Positions 24,503 through 36,500 of a stretch of DNA of 64,000 bases are shown piece by piece (positions within the stretch are counted from its first letter, which is position 1; each line of letters starts with the position of its first letter). The stretch lies in the NCBI GenBank assembly GCA_037039925.1, contig JAXRKP010001060.1, positions 92,501-156,500 on the forward strand, given 5' to 3'. Under the pieces are notes generated by a model. That model was not told the DNA's origin. It did not search any database and saw nothing but the letters and a program-made list of their open reading frames with translations. The DNA comes from Doris montereyensis (Eukaryota > Mollusca > Gastropoda > Nudibranchia > Dorididae). A program made the position numbers and the translations under genes.

Positions 24503-27500
24503 GCACTGTCACTTAATTCATCATCATCATAGGTCATTACTACATTTATCTTTCCTGGCCTACGTCTCCTGTCTCTGTAGAAGAGCTTAAAAAAGGAATG
24601 ATAACTAAGAGAAATAACCTTTGCCAGAATGCCTTATCTTGAATATACCAAAGAAGTCATCATGAAGTAATGCAAGAATTTCTTTTATCATGTTTTGCAT
24701 GCAAGTCAAGCAGAAAAGATCTCACCATCATTTAAAAAAATTTTTTTTAACATAAAGATGATTCATTCATCACAAATAGATTATCTTTATTATTAGAATC
24801 AAATAAAATAAAGAATTGTTTCTTTATATGATATCTCTCTTTCAACACACATTTGAAGGGAATTTCCGTAGAGTAATGTCTCACAAGCTAAATATATACT
24901 ATAGACAGGCAGTCTTTGTAATACATTGTACATGTACTAGTATTTTGCTGTGATGAAATACATAAGATGCGAAGACATATCAGTCCAGAAATTTTGCTTT
25001 AAGTAAGATGTAAGGTGACTATTATCCTGGTTCTGGTACACAGTTCATCTATCATATGCTCAGAACGTCACAAAACCTCATTTTCATAAAATACATAAAA
25101 TGAAACTGAAAGGAATTTTCAAAGATCATTAATTTACCCAGTGACTACATAAAGCAAACACAAAACAGTGAGGCAAGGGGCTTGTCGAAAGTAAAGGAAA
25201 TGTCATTGCATAACATTAAAGCCTCATAGAAACAAAGACGAGACAAAATAGAGAACAGACAGAAAAAAATCCTGGCCATCATGGGGATCGGATCCGTGAC
25301 CTCTGCATCGGCACCCATCGTCTCACCATGAAAAGACGTAGTTAGCTCGGTTGGTAGCACGCTTTCTTTTCATTGCGAGGTGATGGGTGTCGACGCAGAG
25401 GCGCGGATTTGATCCCCATGGTGGCAGAATTTTTCTGTCTAGTCCTTGTGTTTGTCTCATCTTCTAATTTGAAAGAGTCATTTATCTAGCTGTATCCCAC
25501 TAGCATTACAGATCATAAGATTTGTAACAAATTTATAATACATGATTTTAATCACCATACATTTTGGTTAGTGGTAACCTATTGCTCTTTTTGTCTTCCT
25601 TTCTGTCTTTATATCTGTATGTCTGTCTTTCCTTTTGTCTGCCTCTGTCTCTGTTTACTATCTCTATCTGCCTGTTTGTTTATCTGACTCTCTGTCTGTT
25701 TCTTTTTCCTCTCTGTCTCTGTAGCTCTGTCTCTTCATCTCTGGTTATCTTTTTGTCTGTCTGTTCATCTATCAGTCTCTATGTTTATCTCTGTCTGCCT
25801 GTGTCTCTTTATGTCTCTGTACCTATCTCTCTGCTTGAGATAAAAAAACCCATTTTTTTACTCGTTGGAGGTAAAATCTTTACCAAAGATGAAACAAGAT
25901 TCATCTTGATCTTTTGTCTTTTTCATGTCCAGTACAAATGTAGGTTCACCATGTCTAGCTTACTTGCATCTGGATTTAATCAATTTTGCTTGATCTTTTC
26001 AGTCTTGTTCCAAGTCATCGATGGGAAATGCCAAATGACAAGAGAAATGGTGGTTAGTATTGTAAGCCAAAGTTGAGAGTTTTTATAGAGAAAGAAAAGA
26101 GTGAAGAATAGAGCTGTACTGCACTCACAAGCCTACTCACACTCACAAGCCTACTCACTGCTCACAAGCCTCTGATGCAAGCCTCAAGACTCAAGACCCT
26201 GATGCAAGCCTCAAGACTCAAGACCCTAATGCAAGCCTCAAGACTCAAGACCCTGATGCAAGCCTTAAGACTTCAAGACCCTGATGCAAGCCTCAAGACT
26301 CAAGACCTGACCCTGATACAAACCTCAAGACTCAAGACTCAAGACTCCCTGATGCCTCAAGACTCTGATGCAAGCTTCAAGACTCAAGAAGACTCAAGAC
26401 CCTGATGCAAGCCTCAAGACTCAAGACCCTGATGCTTCAAGACAACACCCTTCCAAGACTCAAGACCCTGATGCAAGCCTCAAGACTCAAGACCCTGATG
26501 CAAGCCTCAAGACTCAAGACCCTGATGCAATCTTCAAGACTCAAGACCCTGATGCAATCTTCAAGACTCAAGACCCTGATACAATCCTCAAGCAATCTTC
26601 AAGACCCTGATACAAGCCTCAAGCCTCAAGACCCTGATACAAGCCTCAAGCCTCAAGACTCAAGACCCTGATGCAAGCCTCAAGACTCAAGACCCTGATG
26701 CAAGCCTCAAGACTCAAGACCCTGATGCAATTCTCATTCATGCTTGCAAAGTCTTGCTTTGGTTGAGGGCAATGCGAGTCTTGCCTTGTTTGTGAAGGAA
26801 AATACCATGTTTTACACCACATGAGTGTGTGTGTGGGTGTGTGTTGTTATGTGTGTGATTTCTTCTCTATTATAACCTGATCCAAAAAAGTGGAAATAAC
26901 AAATTTCAGTCACCCCTAGTATTTTGATTATATGTATTTTAAGTCATCGTTTATAACCTGATCCAAAAAAATGGAAATAACAAATTTGATCGGAACGGTA
27001 TTGTTATATTATATATATTTTATATAATATATATATTATAAAGTAGATATAAAATAGATAGATTGATAGTAGACAGACAGGGAGGGAGGAAGGGCGAGCA
27101 AGTTAGCGAGTGTGCGTGTGAGAGAGATAAAGAGAGAGGAGAGAGAGATGGAGGGGAGATGGAGGGAGGGAGAGGGACAGTGTGAGGGAGAGAGGGAGGG
27201 AGTGAGATATAGAGAGCGAGGGAGGGAGGGAGGGGGAGAGAGAGAGAGAGTGAGATATGTACTCTAAATACAGGTTTACAGATATACACTAAATGCTTTG
27301 AAATTTCTTTAGTTATTAGTAAGACTGTCTCTTAAATTTTGTTCACGGCAGGCATTCTGTGCCTTGACAACTACGATATCACGGCTGATGGGGTGCTTGA
27401 CCTCCTCGTGGGACGGGATGATGGACAAGTAGAAGTTTACAGCTATGACGATGCTGACGAGCCTGTGTTCAGATACAACTTTGTAAGTAATTCAATTTGA

Positions 27501-30500
27501 GTATTGGATACATAAACAAACGCCTCAATGATTTGAATTGAAGGATGAAAAGAGTGGTGGGAAGTCTCCTTAGAGAAAACAAAAGTAGAACGCTACATTT
27601 TAGGATTAACTTTTCTTTTTATCAGATAAGAAAATGGATATGGATCAACTAAACTAGAACGCTACATTTTAGGATTTACTTTTCTTTTATCAGATAAGAA
27701 AATGGATATGAATCAACTAAATTAATCAAATTTATTATTACCTCATCATGAAATAGGAAAAGAGAATAGAGAGGGAAAGAAGAGGGAAGAGTGTGGGAAA
27801 TACAAATCAAGAAATAAATAATGAAATGACAAAAGAAAGCATCAGAAAAAGAAAAGCTGGGCTAAGGAAAGCAAAAGAAACAAAGAATAAAAGAGAAATG
27901 ATATAATGAAAGAAATCAACTAAAAAGCACTCAATCGCTTTGCCACTATTTCTGAATGTTGTCAAAAATGAGTTTTATTGCTCAAAGTAAACAATTTGAT
28001 GAGGTTTCATGTTTATTCACTCTGATTGCTACATATTTTGTATGTAATTTCATTTGAACTATGGACATACTTATTGTTCCTAATCCGTTGGATCAGGGGA
28101 AAGTTAGGCTTTTTTCTCCCTTTTAAGGAGCTGAGAGAAAATTTCAAACGTTGAAAACAACTCTTTTCTGTCAGAAAACCCACAACATTTAATGCCTTCC
28201 GTGTGGGCAATGAAAGGTGTCGTGCTTGGCATTCCAATTTCTTTAGAGAAAGGCATATAGGCTATCATCTGGCATTCAATTCTTTAGAGAAAGGCATAAA
28301 GACTATCATCTGACATTCCAATTTCTTTAGAGAAAGGCATATAGGCTATCATCTGACATTCCAATTTTTTAGAGAAAGGCATATAGGCTATCATCTGGTA
28401 TTCCAATTCTTTAGAGAAAGGCATATAGGCTATCATCTGGTATTCCAATTCTTTAGAGAAAGGCATATAGGCTATCATTTGGCATTCCAATTTCTTTAGA
28501 GAAAGGTATATAGGCTATCATCTGACATTTCAATTTCTTTAGAGAAAGGCATATAGGCTATCATCTGGTATTCCAATTTCTTTAGAGAAAGGCATATAGG
28601 CTATCATCTGGCATTCCAATTTCTTTAGAGAAAGGCATATAGGCTATCATCTGGCATTCCAATTTCTTTAGAGAAAGGCATATAGGCTATCATTTGGCAT
28701 TCCAATTTCTTTAGAAAGGCATATAGGCTATCATCTGGCATTCCAATTTCTTTAGAGAAAGGCATATACGCTATCATCTGGCATTCCAATTTCTTTAGAG
28801 AAAGGCATATAGGCTATCATCTGGCATTCCAATTTTTAGAGAAAGGCATATAGGCTATCATCTGGCATTCCAATTTCTTTAGAGAAAGGCATATAGGCTA
28901 TCATCTGGCATTCCAATTTCTTTAGAGAAAGGCATATAGGCTATCATCTGACATTCCAATTTCTTTAGAGAAAGGCATATAGGCTATCATCTGGCATTCC
29001 AATTTCTTTAGAGAAAGGCTTTCAACAGAGTTCCCAGAAAGGTTATCAGGTGGGCGTTTAGATCTCTTGGGATATCTGAGTGGCACATCCTACTTGTGCA
29101 AGAAATGTACCGTAGCGCTACCACCAGAGTATTCTATGGACCATCTCTGAGTGACGAAATTCCGGTAAATGTAGGTGTTCATCAAGGCTCCGCTCTAAGC
29201 CCTCTTCTATTCAGCATCGTTATCGAAGCTATCTTGCGGAAGGTGACTGGCTCCGCTGGATCCCCATGGGAACAGTTGTATGCAGACGATATCATCTTGG
29301 CCTCAATGGATCCATCAGAGCTACAAGAACGACTCTATTGCTGGAAGACTGCACTGGAAGAATGTGGTTTGAAAATCAATGCTGACAAGACTAAGGTCAA
29401 TACGCTAGACTTCAGAAGGGATCAATAGGGAAACCAAAGTTCCCATGTGGTGTCTGCAGTGCAGGAGTAGGCAGCAATGCAATTCTCTGCACAATGTGCA
29501 GACTATGGATACATAGCCAGTGCTCAGACCTCTCCAAAATCTCGTCTCAAACTCTAGATACATCCGCCCCAAATGCTCAAATAGAACAGGCAGCGATAAC
29601 AATGCACTGACTTGACCCTTGTTGTTAGGGAGCCATGTTGTCGGTGAGCAGGCATCAAAATTCAAGTATTTGGGAGACGTCTTGGACGACTCTGGCGATT
29701 GCGATGCTGCTGTCACGGCCCGAGTCCCGGCCGCCTGGGTTTTTTGGCATTCAACGCCATCTCTCGAAATTGTGTGCCTAAAATGCTTTGATGACCGGAT
29801 CAGAGTACAGATGTTCGTCACCTGTGTCAGGTCAGTGTTGATGTACTCCACTGAGACCTGGCCGCTTGGCTTGGGTGGCCAGTATTGCCTGATGCGAACA
29901 GAGTCCTCAATGTTCACGAGGATGAGGACTAAGGCCGTCAGCTTGACATCGCATCGACAGAAGACGCAATTTGTCAATGACACCTCCATTGGTTTGGGCA
30001 CGTCGAAAGGCTCCCGGCTTCAGAACCACAAAATCGAGTGCATTGCATGGACATCAGCGGCCCTAGGGCTGTCAGTCGACCGCGGAAGTCGTGGAACTCA
30101 GTCATCACTGACGATATGGCAGTCCTGGGAGTAGACTAAGAAACGACGGTAAATAGGGCCCGATGGAGAAGAGTCATTCACAGTCGACCCCGTCGCACCC
30201 TGACAATAATGAGAAACTCGACGTAAAAAAGAAGAAGAAGAAGAGAAGATATAGGCTATCATCTGGCATTCCAATTTCTTTAGAGAAAGGCATATAGGCT
30301 ATCATCTGGCATTCCAATTTCTTTAGAAAAAGGCATATAGGCTATCATCTGGCATTCCAATTTCTTTAGAGAAAGGCATATAGGCTATCCTCTGGCATTC
30401 CAATTTCTTTAGAAAAAGGCATATAGGCTATCATCTGGCATTTCAATTTCTTTAGAAAAAGGCATATAGGCTATCATCTGGCATTCCAATTTCTTTAGAG

Positions 30501-33500
30501 AAAGGCATATAGGCTATCATCTGACATTCCAATTTCTTTAGAAAAAGGCATATAGGCTATCATCTGGCATTTCAATTTCTTTAGAAAAAAGGCATAGGCC
30601 CATAGGCTATCATTTGGCATTCCAATTTCTTTAGAGAAAGGCATATAGGCTATCATCTGGCATTTCAATTTCTTTAGAAAAAGGCGTATAGGCTATCATC
30701 TGGCATTTCAATTTCTTTAGAAAAAGGCATATAGGCTATCATCTGGCATTTCAATTTCTTTAGAGAAGAAGAGAAGATATAGGCTATCATCTGGCATTCC
30801 AATTTCTTTAGAGAAAGGCATATAGGCTATCATCTGGCATTTCAATTTCTTTAGAAAAAGGCATATAGGCTATCATCTGGTATTCCAATTTCTTTAGAGA
30901 AAGGCATATAGGCTATCATCTGACATTCCAATTTCTTTAGAAAAAGGCGTATAGGCTATCATCTGGCATTTCAATTTCTTTAGAAAAAGGCATATAGGCT
31001 ATCATCTGGCATTCCAATTTCTTTAGAGAAAGGCATATAGGCTATCATCTGACATTCCAATTTCTTTAGAAAAAGGCCTATAGGCTATCATCTGGCATTT
31101 CAATTTCTTTAGAGAAAGGCATATAGGCTATCATCTGACATTCCAATTTCTTTAGAAAAAGGCCTATAGGCTATCATCTGGCATTTCAATTTCTTTAGAA
31201 AAGGCGTATAGGCTTTCACTGAACGTACCCGTAATGCAGCAGGAGTCACTCGTGTTGTCCAAGTGAGCAATGAGGGTAACTTTTCTTGTCTAAGGAAAAA
31301 AACGGAATACGTGAAGTGGGCTTGAACCTAGTACCTTTTGGGTGACAGTGCAATGTCTTTTAGCCACTCAGCCATCTCATCCCCAGTATTAAATATTGAC
31401 TGATGACGATGTTTGCCATGTCACTCCAATTAAAACTTAAAACAGATTATTTTCACTCCACTATTTTCTTGGCACTCTGGTCAGATGGAGGAAATTAATT
31501 TAGAAGTGTAGAGGTCAATTTGACTGTGACAATGTCAACGAAAATCACATGAACTCAAAGTATTTTCACGTCAAAGATCAATAAATAATGTTTTACGAAA
31601 ATTGTTTGTGAAGTTTGTCTCAGATTATAGCTTGCTTACTGTGATACTACTAAAACATCATTCTTTGTCTTTATCACCACCAGACTAGCAGTGAGAGCAT
31701 CACGTCTGTGAAAGGCGGAATAGTGTCTACGCCAAATTTTGATGAAATTGTGTGTGCCACATATGCTGGTAGGTGTTTTGTTTTCATATCTTTAAGAAAA
31801 AAGACAGATTTTACCAGCAGCTACAGTTTGAGAGATTATTTAATGATTTGAAATTTAGTGAGCTTTGGTAAAGACCAAATAACATAGCTGAAGCTGTGAA
31901 AATGGAGGCCTGTCCATAATTGATGACCTCAGGGAATGAGGGGAAAAGAAGACCTACCCACAAGGGATGAGAGAGATAGAGAAAGGAAAGGCAAAACTGA
32001 GATGGGAAAGACAAAACTAAGATGGGAAAGACAAAACTAAGATGGGAAAGACAAAACTAAGATGGGAAAGACAAAACTAAGATGGGAAAGGCAAAAATAA
32101 GATGGGAAAAACAAAACTAAGATGGGAAAGAAAACTAAGATGGGAAAGACAAAACTAAGATGGGAAAGACAAAACTAAGATGGAAAGACAAAACTAAGAT
32201 GGGAAAGACAAAACTAAGATGGGAAAGACAAAACTAAGATGGGAAAGAAAACTAAGATGGGAAAGACAAAATTAAGATGGAAAGACAAAACTAAGATGGG
32301 AAAGACAAAACTAAGATGGGAAAGACAAAACTAAGATGGGAAAGACAAAACTAAGATGGGAAAGACAAAACTAAGATGGGAAAGGCAAAACTAAGATGGG
32401 AAAGACAAAACTAAGATGGGAAAGACAAAACTAAGATGGGAAAGACAAAACTAAGATGGGAAAGACAAAACTAAAATGGGAAAGACAAAACTAAGATGGG
32501 AAAGGCAAAACTAAGAGGGGAAAGACAAAACTAAGATGAGAAATACGAAGCAATACAAAAGTGGTCGACCCCAAATGAAATCATCATCATAGTGTACTGA
32601 GTGAGTGAAATTTGGAAATTGATGAAAAATGGGAATTGAACTTGTAATTTCTCGTTTTCCCTTGGACAGGATGGGTATTTAGTCTAACAACTGAACATTT
32701 AACGAAGGAAGCTGGACCTCAACATGTGGCTGCAGATCCTATTGCCGTGGCTAAAATCAACCATTTGAAGTGAGTTGAATGTAAACCATGCCACATATTG
32801 GGCTTGTACTCATTGCTTTGATTAGCTTATTCCACTTTGTACTCATTGCTTTGATTAGCTTATTCCACTTTGTACTCATTGCTTTGATTAGCTTATTCCA
32901 CTTTGTACTCATTGCTTTGATTAGCTTATTCCACTTTGTACTCATTGCTTTGATTAGCTTATTCCACTTTGTACTCATTGCTTTGATTAGCTTATTCCAC
33001 TTTGTACTCATTGCTTTGATTAGCTTATTCCACTTTGTACTCATTGCTTTGATTAGCTTATTCCACTTTGTACTCATTGCTTTGATTAGCTTATTCCACT
33101 CTGACTTCAGCATAGTTACAACCTATTTGAGTATAAACTCTATTTTGTTGAGTTGTTAAACTTCAGAGCTTTTGTATGGTAAAGACATTTTTTCTTCCAT
33201 CATGTCTTTGCATAGTATTGAGAGATTTCATTTTCATGAGCCAAAGATTCATAAAGCTTCATTGATGCTGTCTACCTTTTTCGACTTTGTGCCTTTTCAC
33301 CGTGTGTATTGATAGTGCTACTGCAAATGATTTCTGTGTTCTCTTGGATTGGTCTGATGTCTCTTCACTAGAGGCCCCCAAATCCTCTAAATCTTAATTT
33401 CATTTTGCATCATACATTGCTCCTACATATATATATTGCTCCAACATTTATTTAACTCCAACATCTATTTTGCTCCAACATTTATTTAGCTCCAACATTT

Positions 33501-36500
33501 ATTTAGCTCCAACATGTATTTAGCTCCAAAATCTATTTAGCTCCAACATCTATTTATCTCCAACATCTTTTTGGCTCAAACATTTATTTAGCTCCAACAC
33601 ATTTCTCGGTGAATCATGAAAATCTCATGTTGTCATTAAATTGTCTTTCATGTCTAGTTTTAAAATATTTTTCCATAAATTGACTGTAAGTTAAACTCTT
33701 GTTCTACTTTACTGCTTTATATTATCTCTTTATTTTATTTTGTGTTGCTATAATACCTTTGTAGGGTGTCGTTTTTAAAATTTATTATTTAGGAACTGAG
33801 GAACATGACAAATTTAGCTTTATTACTTGATAATCAACAGGACAGAACTGGAAAATCTGAATCAGAAAGTTACAGACGCAAGAGACGAATATCAAAAGAC
33901 AGCCTACTCCAAGACAGCTGTGTCGGCTGTCCCTTTGTTCCCAATAAATGACAAATTTGTGTTGAACAAAGAAGATGCCAGCTACACTCTTAGTCTGGAG
34001 CTACAAAGTCCAATTGATAACATACTGTTGCAGGTAAGGAGAATCTGTTTGTATACAAGATAGGTTGTGTTCACTTCAATCAATTCAATTCAATCATCTT
34101 TATTGATCCTTTAAAAAAAGGAAATTATACTTGTGTTATCACAATTTCCGTTTGAAAAATTAAAGAATACATCAATGCATTTAAATTTAAAACAAATTTC
34201 ACGTAAGTTAATCATTAAATGATAAGATTTTAGGAGAAGTATACAAAGATTCAAAAAAGTGGGAAAATAGATAGTGCGGTGAAACAATATACATAAAAAA
34301 AAAAAAGAATAAATAAAAATTAACAAAAATAAAAAATAAAAATAAAATAAAAATTAACAAAAATAAAAATATCAGTTCTGCATTAAGTCTAAGGTTGTGG
34401 TGTGTGAGAAAAGATTTGATTGAAAGAAAAATTGAATTATTTCAAAATTAAAGAAAAGATTGAATTATTTCAAAATTAAAGAAAAGATTGAATTATTTCA
34501 AAATTAAAGAAAAGATGGTCAACAAAAGGATATAAATGGACCTTTACTTCCCAGTTAGTTTTGTGAACATGAATCTGATCTTTCGTGTTGCTGAAGGGAG
34601 AGCATCCATAGTGGAAACTGACTTCCACAGTAATGCTGATAGGGAAGTGGGAGTGGTAGTAGAGATAATAATATTAGCAGCGGTTGTAGTAGAAGTTGTA
34701 GTATACATCTGAATCAATTGCAGATTTTTGTAAAACTGGGAAGAAATGACGTAATCGCTAGTTATTGGCCGTCCAATGTGCCACCGGTTGTTTTACCAGT
34801 TGGGGATAGCAATGGTTGTGAAAGAGCTTATGTTTACTGACACTTACATTTGGGATATATTTCAGTGGTCACATTGCAAGATTACATATCATCATGAGTT
34901 TTAAATCACAAATTTTAAAGCAAAAATCGGAACACCCTCTCACCCTCAACACCACATCATCCTCTCCCTCCAAAACTACGTCAGCTATTGAAAACAAAAC
35001 AAAGTTAAGTAGTACAAATGCAGTGAACTCTTGAATCAGGTAGATGTCATGTTACAAGTTGTAGATCACGGGCATTGAATTAGTGTCAAAATTCTCAACC
35101 AAGTGAAAAAAAATATCTTAAACACTGCTTTAAAGAAAACTTTTGATGAAGGACAGGTGTTTACAGTTGAATGTTTGTGAGGTGTTTACTGTTGAATGTT
35201 TGTGAGGTGTTTACAGTTGAATGTTTGTGAGGTGTTTACAGTTGAATGTTTGTGAGGTGTTTACAGTTGAATGTTTGTGAGGTGTTTACAGTTGAATGTT
35301 TTGCTCCCATTCCTGTTCCTGGCTTCTTTGCTCCCATTCCTGTTCCTGACTTCTTTGCTCCCATTCCTGTTCCTGACTTCTTTGCTCCCATTCCTGTTCC
35401 TGACTTCTTTGCTCCCATTCCTATTCCTGACTTCTTTGTTCTCATTCCTGTTCCTGACTTCTTTGTTCCCATTCTTGTTCCTGACTTCTTTGCTCCCATT
35501 CCTGTTCCTGACTTCTTTGCTCCCATTCCTGTTCCTGACTTCTTCCACAGAGCGATGTTCCTGTTGATCTTTTAGACGTTGAAAAAAATTCTGCTGTGGT
35601 GAGCTACAGCGCTTGTAGTCCAGAGGTATGTAAATGTTTTGCCAAATTTAGTCAACATGATTAAATCCATTTAAAAATTATTTCCAGGGCCTTATAGCTC
35701 ATAGAACCAAAACTTACCCCGGTTTCTACATTGTGAATTGGAACAGGTGAGCATACAGGGGATGATAAAGGTGAGAATACAGGTGAGAATACAGGTGATA
35801 ATAAAGGTAAGAATACAGGTGAGAATACAGGTGATAATGCAGGTGATAATATAGGTGATAATACAGGTGAGAATACAGGTGATAATAAAGGTGAGAATAC
35901 AAGTGATAATACAAGTGATAATACAGGTGAGAATACAGGTGAGAATATAGGTGATAATACAGGTGATAATACAGATGATAATACAAGTGATAATAAAAGT
36001 GATAATACAGGTGAGAATACAAGTGATAATACAGGTGGAAATACAAGTAATAATACAAGTGATAATACAGGTGAGAATATAAGTGATAATACAGGTGATA
36101 ATACAAATGATAATACAGGTGATAATACAAGTGCTAATACATTGTTTCTTGGATAGGATGCCAGTCTGTTGCAGCTTTTATTTGCAAACTCCTGCAGGCA
36201 CCCATGTGTATTTGAGTACGGTTTTGAAATGTGTGCTACATGTTTCTCTCAAGTCACACAATGTCATACCCACAGCATTGCAAGGATTCAAACTTAGAAC
36301 CTCACAATCCCAATGTGGCAACCAAACCATTGGCCTAGTGACACTGCTGTGTCATATTGCTTTAAACATGGTGGAAACCTTCAGCAGTTATTGGAAGAGA
36401 TTGAAGCATTTTCTGATATTGATAAAAAAAAGGATGTAAAATAAAATAACTTTTTGAAATCTTTTCAGCATGATAAAGATATCAAGATTTATGATACAAC

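Noticed and set aside
25564..26076. 170-codon plus-strand frame rich in Leu, Ser and Cys
   Set aside because: Its first half is a tctgtct low-complexity run and the remainder has no recognisable domain; it lies in BBS7 intron 5.
29405..30001. 198-codon minus-strand frame over the LINE
   Set aside because: It is antisense to the LINE coding sequence, which has the catalytic YADD and zinc-finger motifs on the plus strand.
35236..36130. Several 95-135-codon frames on both strands
   Set aside because: All are translations of the 27-bp and 12-bp minisatellites in BBS7 introns 9 and 10.
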